Assembly (NCBI GenBank): GCA_023014485.1
Contig: JAJOZX010002581.1
Coordinates: forward strand, 186,001 to 250,000
Reading direction: 5' to 3'
Length of the DNA: 64,000 bases
Origin: Bathynomus jamesi
Taxonomy: Eukaryota > Arthropoda > Malacostraca > Isopoda > Cirolanidae
Shown here: piece by piece, positions 1 through 9,374 of the stretch
How the letters are laid out: the number at the start of each line of letters is the position of its first letter
How positions within the stretch are numbered: the stretch's first letter is position 1
Position numbers and translations under genes: made by a program
The notes under the pieces: generated by a model
Database searches by the model: none
What the model saw: only the letters and a program-made list of their open reading frames with translations
Told to the model about the DNA's origin: nothing

Positions 1-1018
1 TAGAGGAGCAATAAGTGACTGGTTTAAAAGTTATTTGTCCAATAGATATCATTTTGTATCAGTAAATAAGGTTTGCTCCACTAAAGCGCTTGTCAAACAT
101 GGTGTGCTACAGGGCTCAGTTCTGGGTCCACTGTTATTTTTATTATATATAAATGACCTTCCACGTTCATCTGATATACTGAACTTCATAATGTTTGCAG
201 ATGATACTACTCTCTCTTTTTCTTGCAAATATGTTAATACAGCTACGAATATATTTCATTCAGAATTCATCAGTGTAATGAAATGGTTGACCACCAATAA
301 ACTCTTCCTAAATACCAGTAAAACAAATTTCATGATTTTAACTAATAAAAGAAATGTATATCTTGATGAACTTAATGATAATGAAATCGCCATAAAGGAG
401 TGTACTGTAACAAAATTTCTTGGTGTAATGCTAGATAAGAATTTGCAATGGAATGATCATGTAAATTATATCGCGAAAAAGATTTCAAGGAGCGTTGCTA
501 TAATGTTTAAACTTAGAAATGTAGTCCATAAACAAGTTTTATTGACTCTTTATCATACTCTTGTTCTTCCTTATATAACATACTGCACCCTTGTTTTGGG
601 AAACTCTGCTAACAATGCATTAAATGGTATCTTTGTCATCCAAAAACGAGCAATAAGGTTATTATCTGATGCTGATTTCCTTGATCACTCTAGTGCATTA
701 TTTAAAGAGCTAAACCTACTAAAGCTCAACGATATAACCAAACTGGCACGTTTTATTTTTATTTACAAGTGTAAGAGCAAAATCATTAATTTACAATGAG
801 TAAATAGATATTTTGTAACTCATCAAGAAATCCACTCGTATCAGACCAGAAATAGATCAAAGCTTGTTATACCTCAATGTAGATTGTCTTCATCTCAAAA
901 ACTACCCATTTTCATTGGATTGAAACTATGGAATGATTTGCATGCCGATATAAAAAATATTGCGAATGTAAATTTGTTTAAAACCAAGTTGAAATCCCGA
1001 TTAATAATTGGATACTAA
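1..1018 (+). pseudogene. LINE reverse transcriptase, C-terminal part (CR1/Jockey-like), cut by window start
   Basis: The frame is open from base 2 to 796 and encodes the second half of a non-LTR retrotransposon RT. Visible blocks are the QGSVLGPLLFLLYINDL motif, the catalytic FADDTT box near base 195, and the thumb/C-terminal motif with LGV and LPYITYC. An in-frame TGA at 797-799 interrupts the frame. The same frame then continues to a TAA near 1016 and encodes the usual C-terminal block with a LWNDL-type motif, so one nonsense mutation splits an otherwise continuous protein. The beginning of the RT and the endonuclease lie outside the window. Family: LINE RT (certain); clade CR1/Jockey-like is inferred from the C-terminal layout. 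Confidence 0.85.
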
Positions 1019-1335
1019 CAAAAATCTTGGATTAATGTCCACTAATAATGTTTAATATTGTCCATTAATATTGTTTAATATTGAAATACAGGTTTTAACT
1101 ATTAATAATACTTATTTACTTATTTATTTATTTATTGTTATTAATTTATAACAGCTAGCTGCTTATTTTTAATAAGAGCCCAGTAAAGTTTAAGGGCCAA
1201 ATTAAATAAAAAAAATAAATAGTCGAGCTTCACAATTATTCATGTCATTGTAAAAATTGTAAATGTAAAAAGACTACTGTATTTATTTTATTATTAATAA
1301 AGGTTATTCAATTCAAAAAATTCAATTCAAAATAC
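1019..1335 (+). repeat. LINE 3' untranslated tail with terminal short repeats
   Basis: AT-rich sequence follows the RT stop and ends in a duplicated ATTCAATTCAAAA unit at about 1303-1332, preceded by AATAAAGG. Short terminal repeats of this kind are usual at the 3' ends of CR1/L2-type LINEs. Between 1336 and about 2040 I see no gene; there is only a C-rich patch (about 1497-1565) and AT-rich sequence. Confidence 0.6.
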
Positions 1336-2039
1336 TAACAAAAAATAGACGCTTTCGTTGATTGGTTGATGTTAAACATCATTCAGCGTTTCAGTTTTCT
1401 TTAAGAAACTCATAAAATAGTTACATGGCTTTAAATATATTGGCTTAGTGGAGAGCTCTCCGCTAATTTAAGCTAGATACGAGCCATGCATATCTCGGCT
1501 TAAATTACCCAGAACTCACCACGTGGAGGTGGCTGCTCTGAATTCCACCCTAACCCACCCACCACAATAATTTAGAAAGCTTCTTAGTCAGTTTTGTAGT
1601 CTCTCTTGGTTTCAAATGATTTCATTATTGCTTGAAACGCAATTTTGGTTTTAACGTAGCCATCTCTCCTCTCACTGCCATAAACTGCTCTCGCCGCTTC
1701 TCTTTTGATACTCCTTTCTACTGCTTTTGTATGGAATTGAAAGCGTTTTAATTTTTATTCGCTAGTGTTCTCAGCCAATGATATCAACTATCTTCGGACA
1801 AAGGCAAATAAATCAGTGAGAGATCCTTTGGTGGTCCAAAGAATGGATTCAGCTGTTGAGTAATCCTTGTCTTCCTTTTTGCTGATTCATTCACGGCCAT
1901 GGAAGCCATGCCAAATTTTGCTCTGTGCGTCGGAATAAAATTAGACTATATTAGTGATTGTAAATGTTTTTAGCGAATCAGATTCAATATAAAAATTTAT
2001 CAAAGCAAACAAATAATCTGAAAAAAGATATAAATTATA
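1336..2039. other. No recognisable feature
   Basis: About 700 bases between two LINE remnants. No long frame, inverted repeat or tRNA-like box stands out. It may hold 5' sequence of the next LINE or unclassified repeat. Confidence 0.4.
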
Positions 2040-4083
2040 ATTGCAGTCCTTATGAACGAAAACGAAGATATAGATGGGTTATGGAGTAAGGGCAGAGATC
2101 ACCTGAAACAAGTGGCGGAGCAACTACTGGGTAAGAGGAGGAAACTGAAACAAGGTTGGATGACGGAGGAAGTACTGAGGAAGTGCGACGAAAGGAGAGA
2201 AGCCAAGAAAAGGAAAAATAACAACCCTACGGAGGAAAATAAAAACCGATATAGACAATTGTGCAGAGAGGTAGAGAGGGGATGCGTGATGGCGAAGGAG
2301 ACCTGGATCAGAGAAAAATGCGAGAAATGTGAAAGCAGCTTTAGAACTGCTAATTCGAAGGCCCTATACAAAACAGTTAAAGAGCTGACGAGAGATTGGA
2401 CCCACCAATCGGTAGCAGTAAGAAATGCGGATGGTGAAAAGGTTTCAAACGAGGAGGAGGTGAGAGAAGTGTGGAAGAGCCACTATCAGAGGCTTTACAG
2501 AGGACCAGAGGAGGAGTTCAGTCTTCTAAACTTCCAGGAGCTGCAAAGACAGAATGCAGAGCGGATGGATACTCCAGAAGTGTTGCAAGCGGAGGTGAGA
2601 AGCAGTTTACAACAGATGGTGAGGGATAAAGCTCCTGGGGCAGATGGAGTGGTGCAGGAGCTGTTAGACGTGGGTGGAGACGCGACGGTGGAGTGGGTCA
2701 CAAGGCTGTCCCAGAAAGGATTGACTGAGGGAGTCTTCCCTTAGGAGTTGGGTCGGGCGGTTATTGTGCCGATCCACAAGAAAGGAGACGTAACTGTTTG
2801 CGGTAATTACCGACCTATAAGTTTGCTTCCGAACGCGTACAAAGCTTTAGCCAGGATTATCCAACGGAGATTTAGCAATAGAGAAGAGGAAATACTAACA
2901 GAACAACAGGCCGGCTTTAGAGCTGGCAGAGGAACGATCGACCAGATCTTCACCTTTAGCCAGATCGTGGAAAAGAGGCGGGAGTTAGGAAGGGACGTCT
3001 TCTGTGTATTCGTGGATTTCAAACAAGCGGTTGATTCGGTTTGGAGAGAGGCGATGGTGGCGGTGTTGCGGGCTTACGGTTTCGAGGATGATTTGGTACG
3101 TTTGATCAGTAGACTGTATGAGTCAACTAGCGCGGTGGTAAGCAAGTGACCAACGGTCACAGAAAGTTTCCACACGAAATGTGGAGTGATGCAGGGATGC
3201 CCGCTCTCCCCTCATCTGTTCAATCTGTATTTAGAAAGAGTGATGAGGGAGGCCCTGGACGGTTGTGAGGATGGTATATTGGTAGGTGGAAAGCGTATCA
3301 CCAATCTGAGATACGCCGACGACATTGTGTTGATGGCAGATTCCGTCAATCAATTGCAGGGAATGGTGAGAAGATTGGAGAGAGTATGTGCAAAGTATAA
3401 ACTTGTCATCAATGCAAATAAAACAAAGATAATGAAGATAGGCAGGAAAGGGAAGATATTCGTATAGAGCTGGCCACAGGAGAGATTGAGCAGGTGACTT
3501 GCTTTAAATATTTAGGTGTATATTATACCGAGGATGCCGGCTCGTATAATATGATAAGAAATAGAATTGGACTGGAATATGTCGCATTCAGGAAACTGAC
3601 AAAAGTATGGAGGGGCCATCCATCTCGCGCAAATTGAAGCTTCGACTCATAAATAGCGTAGTAATACCTACTGTATTGTATGGAGCGGAGTGTTGGGTGA
3701 TGAAACGGAAAGAAGAACATAAATTGTTGGCATTTGAAATGTACTGCCTTAGGAGGATACTAAATGTAAGGTGGGAACAGAGGATAAGTAATGAAAGAGT
3801 GCGGGAGATGGTCGAGCTGGATCAGAACATCGTGGAGAGAGTAAATGACATACAGAGGAGATGGTATGGTCATGTCGAAATAATGGATGCTGGAAGATGG
3901 CCGAAGACCGTACTATACGGACGAATGCACGGTAACAGACCAAGGGGAAGACCTAGAACAACTTGGTGGCGAAGCTTGAGGAACTCGAATGCACGACTCC
4001 CAGTGAGAGAGATGACGAATTTGGCAAGAGATCGGGCTGCGTGGCGGAGATACCGGCGCACCGTTATGAAGGACCCCACCTGA
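2040..4083 (+). pseudogene. RTE-like LINE reverse transcriptase, multiply interrupted
   Basis: A coiled, charged linker (2052-2500) leads into an RT domain. Visible motifs are APGADG near 2635, NYRPISLLPN at 2805, QAGFRAGRGT at 2910, FVDFKQAVDSV at 3010, MQGCPLSPHLFN at 3189 and the catalytic YADD at about 3313. The C-terminal part (3607-4083) has LYGAECW, a WYGHV block and GRPRGRPRTTW. The frame carries in-frame TAG at 2742 and TGA at 3147. One frameshift lies near 3465 and a second near 3600. No endonuclease domain is visible upstream, so the copy is 5'-truncated. The LYGAEC/GRPR tail resembles RTE-group LINEs; the clade is inferred, the RT identity is certain. Confidence 0.85.
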
Positions 4084-4147
4084 CAACGGTCAGAAGGGAC
4101 TTAAGTCAAGTAAGTCAGTCATAGTATAAATAACAAACCCTAAATAA

Positions 4148-4179
4148 TATAATGTTATAATGTTATAATGTTATAATGT
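4148..4179 (+). repeat. 3' terminal octamer repeat of RTE-like LINE
   Basis: Four perfect copies of TATAATGT lie 65 bases after the RT stop. RTE-type LINEs commonly end in short tandem repeats, which supports this as the element's 3' end. Confidence 0.7.
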
Positions 4180-5314
4180 TTCAGACCAACAAAGACCCTA
4201 GGATCCACTCATGGCTGGTCTACCTAACTGTGTTCGTAATCGTGTATTGTGTATGTCCTCCGTGGTGGCGGAGGGGACCTACAATTTTACGTGGGTTCCG
4301 AACCACAAGAACATAAGAAATTTATGTAAAAACTGCCGGTAAATTGTCAACGACCAATTTTTACGAAACTAAATAATTATCAATTTAAAACTAATTAATT
4401 ATCGATTTAAAACTAAAGATAGAATCTCTGGATCCAGAGGATCAAGTCATAATAGACTACTATCCACAAATATGTTACACTCTATATCTATTTATAACGG
4501 ACATGCAAATATATCAGATCCAAAGAATCCAGTCAATTTCATTACGGTATCCATCAAGTCACGGTCCATATCGATTGCGGACCAAGTCAAAATTTACAAT
4601 CATATACATTACAATATATACACTTACGAGAAAAAGTGTAGGTGTGGCTGTAAAGACTGTACAGTAATGTAGAAATGTGTGTGCACCCATTTTGGGTCTC
4701 CCATTTAAAGGTGTTTGTGGGGCAAGTGAAGATCATGAGTTTTTCAATACCTCACAGTACTATCGGGGGCACCGCTCGGCAGAGGAATCTCTTTAAATGG
4801 GGTGTGTAATAATAATTTAAATCTGTGAAAATCTAAACAAATAGAAATCTTAAAATGGTGCTAAAACATCTTCTAAAGTTGAGAAACTCAACGAAAGATA
4901 TAAAAATTCCTATTTCTTTTAGTATTTTTCATGAAATACCAAATTTTTCAAATTTCTCTGAGGAATGGGAGAAAAGTGTATAAGGGAAAAGTTAAAGAAC
5001 AGAAATAGACAAATCAAATGAAACAAAAATTATCTTCCAAGCATAAACCTAACGGAAGATACGCTTAAATCTTTGAATTTTTCCTTAATTTTTTGGGAGA
5101 CCTGAAAGGCATAATCTTTGACCTTTTTGGGGCCTGTGAAGTTGATGTCGCAGGTAGCTAACATTTTACAGATTTCTTATTGGTACCACAGACTAACTTT
5201 TGGGTGCCCCTACAAAACTGAATTCTAAAAAGTTTTTTCACTGCACCCTAATGTTCAACCTATTTTGGTTCAAAACAATGAATGTTTGAATCATATTTAG
5301 TAAATGTTTTTGGA
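4180..5314. other. No recognisable gene
   Basis: AT-rich intergenic sequence. A 66-codon frame at 4472-4672 has no recognisable motif and is not called. No inverted repeat or tRNA-like box was found. Confidence 0.4.
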
Positions 5315-5315
5315 A

Positions 5316-5352
<37 letters not shown>
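5315..5352. repeat. (CA)n(TA)n microsatellite
   Basis: Compound dinucleotide array at the left edge of the duplicated tRNA-like cluster. Similar arrays edge many elements in this window. Confidence 0.9.
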
Positions 5353-5460
5353 CACATTTAACTGCAATGACCACGCAGTATATTAATGTATAGAAACGAC
5401 GTAAGTATAGAGGAATGTTCTGCACACGAGGAAGAGAAATAACGAACAAATGAAAAATGA

Positions 5461-5534
5461 GGTCCCCGCCCGGGAATCGAACCCAGGATCTTCCGATTGC
5501 CGGTCCGATATGCTAACCACTACACCACAGGGCA
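5461..5534 (-). tRNA. tRNA-like module (SINE head or tRNA pseudogene)
   Basis: On the minus strand an A-box-like TAGTGGTTAGCA and a B-box GGTTCGATTCC are spaced as in a tRNA. The T-arm pairs CTGGG with CCCGG. The anticodon stem pairs with one G-G mismatch, and the loop would show GGC. Acceptor-stem pairing is poor and position 33 is C instead of the invariant U, so this is probably a tRNA-derived SINE head or pseudogene and not a working tRNA. A near-identical inverted copy lies at 5735-5808. Confidence 0.5.
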
Positions 5535-5734
5535 CAATAGTCAGAAGTCGTAATTCTCCTACATAGGGCAGAAACCAATGCCTTGAGAGGGCACCCTCGC
5601 AAATCGTGAATATGTACATTTAACTGCAATGACCACGCAGTATATTAATGTATAGAAACGACGTAAGTATAGAGGAATGTTCTGCACACGAGGAAGAGAA
5701 ATAACGAACAAATGAAAAATGAGGTCCTGTTGTG

Positions 5735-5808
5735 CCCTGTGGTGTAGTGGTTAGCATATCGGACCGGCAATCGGAAGATCCTGGGTTCGATTCCCGGGCG
5801 GGGACCTC
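5735..5808 (+). tRNA. tRNA-like module, inverted copy
   Basis: Same sequence as the minus-strand module at 5461-5534, here on the plus strand, with the same A and B boxes and the same weak acceptor stem. It sits in the right arm of the foldback. Confidence 0.5.
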
Positions 5809-5895
5809 ATTTTTCATTTGTTCGTTATTTCTCTTCCTCGTGTGCAGAACATTCCTCTATACTTACGTCGTTTCTATACATATATATATATACAC

Positions 5896-6060
5896 ACTTT
5901 TGGTAACCTTTGGTTTGCTTCCGTCCGAATTTTTCATTCTGACGAAGGTCAAGCTTTTCACTCCACCTTAGACCTACAGTTTAACGTGGAATCCGAACCA
6001 CACCCCACCAGCAGCCCAGCGTCTTAACCACTAGGTCTCGATCCCGGGGGCGATAGATTC
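5896..6060 (-). mobile_element. tRNA-derived SINE copy 1
   Basis: Read on the minus strand, an A-box-like TAGTGGTTAAGACG (near 6030) and a B-box GGTTCGGATTCC (near 5990) precede a body and tail that includes the complement of GAAGGTCAAGCTT near 5943. A second copy with the same order lies at 6118-6310. The tail resembles the 3' end of the LINE family at 29.9 kb and 42.4 kb. SINE identity is inferred from boxes, orientation and repetition. Confidence 0.6.
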
Positions 6061-6096
6061 GTAGTCAGCGCGCTAACCACCACACCACCAAGTATA
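6025..6096 (-). repeat. tRNA-like fragment
   Basis: Minus strand GTGGTGGTTAGCGCGC followed by GGGATCGAGACC resembles A and B boxes of a tRNA-derived repeat head. It abuts SINE copy 1. Confidence 0.35.
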
Positions 6097-6117
6097 TACC
6101 GAGTATATAGTATATAC

Positions 6118-6310
6118 ACATTGTTAACACTGGTTTTACTTCCGCCCGAATTGTGTAGTCCGACAAAGGTCAAGCTTGTTGCCTCACTTTAGACCTACGC
6201 TTAACTATAATTCAAACCACGACCCATCACGGGTGGACAAAAATTACGAAGTCCTCACTCGGACTCGATCTCGCCTCCCAATCGAAACGTCTTAACCACT
6301 AGGTTCCCCA
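6118..6310 (-). mobile_element. tRNA-derived SINE copy 2
   Basis: Same arrangement as the copy at 5896-6060: tRNA-like head at the right (TAGTGGTTAAGACG near 6300, B-box GATCGAGTCCG near 6265), then a body, then a tail containing the complement of AAAGGTCAAGCTTG near 6170. The body is clearly related to copy 1 but diverged. Confidence 0.6.
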
Positions 6311-6374
6311 CCCAGGGTACCCATTTATTTATCATCCAATTTCTTTTTGTAAGGAAGGATAAATAGCTGGGCCA

Positions 6375-6452
6375 CCTGCCATAACCGGAAATCGAACCCG
6401 GTGGCCGATGGATCCGCAATCAGCGATGCTAACCACTACACCACACAGACAA
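6375..6452 (-). repeat. tRNA-like SINE head
   Basis: On the minus strand GTGTAGTGGTTAGCATCG and GGTTCGATTTCC sit at tRNA spacing, much like the 5461-5534 module. No body is recognised to its left, so it is called a fragment. Confidence 0.45.
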
Positions 6453-6629
6453 TGTAAAAATAAATATTAAATTTTTTTAGAAATAAATTAGATCAAAGAC
6501 TTACTTCAAAGAAAAGTTTATTTACTTTTATAATTTTGACGGAGAAAGTGTGCAAGGAAAAATTTTGCATTTTCCCAACGAATATAAGTTCACTACTGCC
6601 ATTTTTAATATAGTAACGAAGTTCCCATT

Positions 6630-6945
6630 TTACATATAATCAGCTATTTAAAATATGCAAATTTCATTAAGCACTTAATTTCGTAATATATTATTTACAT
6701 ATTTTTTATAAGTATAATTTTTTTTTTTTTACAAAATTTACAATAAATCATTTAATTTAAAATTATGTAACATTTAAACTTTATATTTTTTAATCAACTA
6801 TTTAAAATATGCTAATTTCATCAAGCACTTTTAAATTCTTTTAATATTTTTTTCTTAAGCTTAATTTATTTTCTACAAAATATACAATCAGGATTTCAAT
6901 CAGGATTTAAGTTAAAATTGCGTAACATTTAAACTTTATATTGAA
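6630..6945. repeat. Two imperfect ~154-bp tandem units, AT-rich
   Basis: The stretch AATCAGCTATTTAAAATATG near 6638 recurs as AATCAACTATTTAAAATATG near 6792, followed in both by TTTCATYAAGCACTT and later by TAACATTTAAACTTTATATT. This is a two-unit tandem duplication inside an AT-rich LINE tail. Confidence 0.7.
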
Positions 6946-6981
<36 letters not shown>

Positions 6982-7225
6982 ATTATTATTATTGCTACTG
7001 TTGTTATTATTTCTTTATCACTAGTACTATCACTTGTCACTTTCACTTTTTTTATGTACCAAATGCCATTAATTTTGTCTAAAAGGCCTCCATGCTTCTA
7101 AGGGCATATTCAGATAATAGTACTGTGAAGATATTAATTGATCATATTAAATATCTAAAAATTGTAAAAACTCTATCACTTGTACTCTTTTCTGAATAAA
7201 TATTTTGAATTTTGTTTATTGCTAC
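6880..7225. repeat. LINE 3' tail-like repeat, copy A
   Basis: This segment, including an (ATT)n stretch at about 6950-6990 and ending CTTTTCTGAATAAATATTTTGAATTTTG, is related to 29690-29940 plus 30505-30570. In the second place it is interrupted by another LINE. Its AATAAA and terminal TTGAATTT repeats look like a LINE 3' end. Confidence 0.6.
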
Positions 7226-8095
7226 CGTGCTGCGCGTTTACACGTTAAAAACTCTGAGAAAACATTTTTATTTTCTGAGTTTTACAATTTAATGCGTAAT
7301 CTTTTGAGAGGATGTCGTTTCTGAATGTGAGAAGACTACGAAGAAGTTAAAAGAATGACATGAGTCAAATGCAGACGAATTCCCACTCGGAAAAAAGTCG
7401 CAGTTTCGTCTTTAATTAAAAAATTAGGAATCAATTTGACGTCAGGAAGAAAACATTTGCAAAATTAAATTCGATGTTAACTTATTCAAAAATACAGATC
7501 AAGCAATCTCCAGACACTCTTAACATCTCTTCTAATTAAATGGCTACTACATATATGTCTGTATATCTAAATATGTATGTATCTCTGTCTCCCTCTATGT
7601 ATATGAGAAAGTAATAATTATTTGCATACACATCTTGATGTAAAATAGATCAAGGAGTTTCCTTTCACAGAATTGCAAAAATTACTATTCGTCTCATAAT
7701 TATAAAAATTACCTCATTTTTCCTTTTCTCTTTATTTTTATTTTTTCGTACGAGATGAAATTTTTTAAACTTCAACAAATTGCGTCAAACAATTAGAATG
7801 AGACACCTCCTTCTAAAAAAAAATAAGGAATTAAGAGGAGGACTTATTGCCTCAGAACGTCCTTAATTCCGTTTATGAGTCTTCGGCACATAAATCAATG
7901 GAATACTTGACTAATACAGGAATCGAGACAAAATTCTGCATGGCACGTTCAGAACGTAATTCTGGTACTCGAAGCTGGACTTTTCGGGTTCTTATTCCTT
8001 TCAAAGTGAAAATATTTTTATTTCCATGGGAACTTCGCAATTATGGCAGAAATAGCCGTTTCAATCAGATTCCTGACTCAAAGGAATAAGAGCGC
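7226..8095. other. No recognisable feature
   Basis: AT-rich sequence. A frame of 80 codons at 7847-8089 shows no motif and is not called. Confidence 0.4.
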
Positions 8096-8098
8096 CGG

Positions 8099-8115
8099 AC
8101 ACACCACACACACAC

Positions 8116-8167
<52 letters not shown>

Positions 8168-8168
8168 T
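8099..8168. repeat. (CA)n(TA)n microsatellite
   Basis: Compound dinucleotide array of about 70 bases. Confidence 0.9.
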
Positions 8169-8367
8169 GGACGCTCAAAGTTGCCGGTTGAGACTTAAGG
8201 TTTGAATTTTGGCTAAAAATACAATAGTTACCCTTTTTTTTTTATGTGAATTCAACCCGACGTAAATGCAACGAGTTTCTTGTGTATACTGAGGTTCTGA
8301 ATGTAGTTGTCTAGGTTAGCTTTAACCCGTAGACCCTGTCTCCAAGCTGGACCTCATCTGCTTAGCA

Positions 8368-8556
8368 CACTGGTTCCCAACCGGTGGGCCATGGGGGATG
8401 GTCATAGCATATCTTTTAAAAATCAAATTCAAATTTAGAAGTAGTATAATTTCAGTAATTTTATAAAATTATTGGATTTAACTATATCTACATTATTTTT
8501 CCATGAGTTATTCGAATCAGCTAGCGGGCCACGCTCAAAAAGGTTGGGAATCACTG
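8368..8556. mobile_element. hAT-type MITE, 189 bp, with 8-bp target duplication
   Basis: The left end reads CACTGGTTCCCAACC and the right end, reverse-complemented, reads CAGTGATTCCCAACC. The element is flanked by a perfect 8-bp direct repeat, GCTTAGCA, at 8360-8367 and 8557-8564. TIRs of the CAGTGGTTCYCAACC type with 8-bp duplications are characteristic of hAT (Charlie/SPIN-like) elements. There is no coding capacity, so it is non-autonomous. Confidence 0.9.
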
Positions 8557-8574
8557 GCTTAGCAGATAGCTGTG

Positions 8575-8735
8575 AGGGAAGCTATATTTTGGACCTCTCT
8601 GCTAGTGACCCGTTGCCTACGTTGGTTTCCCTTATGAAAAAGAAATTCTTTAGTATTTGCTACTTAACAATCCTCATTCGGACTATAATGGATTTAGTTA
8701 TCCCAGAAGGGTTCCTTGTTCTATGCACATAGGTC
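8575..8735 (+). repeat. Dispersed repeat family R, copy 1
   Basis: The run from GCTATATTTTGG through TATGAAAAAGAAA to TTCCTTGTTCTATGCACA is shared with both arms of the gapped palindrome at 23936-24228. The hAT MITE is inserted just to its left. Type of element unknown. Confidence 0.6.
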
Positions 8736-8774
8736 TGTCTAATTGGTAAAAGTTATTTAAGGAAAAATTTTGAG

Positions 8775-8778
<4 letters not shown>

Positions 8779-8815
<37 letters not shown>
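8779..8815. repeat. (TA)n microsatellite
   Basis: Uninterrupted TA array. From 8816 to 9172 I see no gene. Confidence 0.9.
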
Positions 8816-8818
<3 letters not shown>

Positions 8819-9177
8819 CGTAATTTATCGCATTTTAGCTGAAATCCTAATTTTTTTCAATTTTTTTGGGGGGGAGGCGGTGTCCAATACTGATTCTTTG
8901 GCGTCTAAAGTCTATCCGTACGATATTCGTCAAATATCTATTTTCTGAGAGAAATTACATCCAACAATATTTCCTGAGTACTTTTACTGATGTTTCGGAT
9001 TTCTTTATATTTCTACAATACATCCAGATTAACGTAAATCCTAAAACAATGGGAAAGAGCATATCAAATTTTGTTCTCCTTGCATTGAATTGTCCGTATG
9101 AACTGCATAGCCCGTCAAAATAGTAACCTCAGAAACGGAGGTTCGAAATTCATCCACATACAGTAAAACAAAATTAT

Positions 9178-9347
9178 TGTGGTGATTTCGGTATAGAGTA
9201 TCTGATGTTATCTGTTTGAAGGTGTATTATTATTTTTATCCGCTACTGTATCTAATGTTATATTCTTATATTTCAGAATTATGTTGTTGAAGTTTTTTGT
9301 GTAATAAAGGCTGAATTACTGTAATCTCTCAATTGAGCCTTATGACA
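9178..9347 (+). repeat. 5' LTR of Gypsy element
   Basis: 170 bp, TG...CA. It contains AATAAA at about 9303-9308. A run TTTTTGTGTAATAAA at 9294-9308 is the exact complement of the sequence just downstream of the LTR. Confidence 0.95.
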
Positions 9348-9348
9348 A

Positions 9349-9363
9349 TTTATTACACAAAAA
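9349..9363 (+). promoter_or_regulatory. Candidate self-priming primer binding site of Gypsy element
   Basis: Starting one base after the 5' LTR, TTTATTACACAAAAA is perfectly complementary over 15 bases to the LTR stretch at 9294-9308. I see no obvious tRNA 3'-end complement here. Tf1 and sushi-type Gypsy elements prime by annealing the 5' end of their own RNA to the PBS; this would require transcription to start near 9294. Self-priming here is inference. Confidence 0.5.
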
Positions 9364-9374
9364 TTATCTGAAGC

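Larger units (their letters stand above)
5363..5885. repeat. Compound direct and inverted repeat carrying two tRNA-like modules
   Basis: A segment of about 107 bases (roughly 5359-5465) recurs almost identically as a direct repeat at about 5618-5727. Its reverse complement, together with the tRNA-like module, occurs at about 5732-5880. The right half (5641-5727 against 5802-5885) can therefore fold into a long hairpin. The pattern suggests a foldback or a tail-to-tail SINE duplication; mechanism is inference. Confidence 0.75.

Noticed and set aside
7847..8089. 80-codon frame as a gene
   Set aside because: No motif, low-complexity surroundings, no homologous copy in the window.
9100..9160. 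tRNA-like B-box GGTTCGAAATTC near 9140
   Set aside because: No A-box at the right spacing and no foldable arms.
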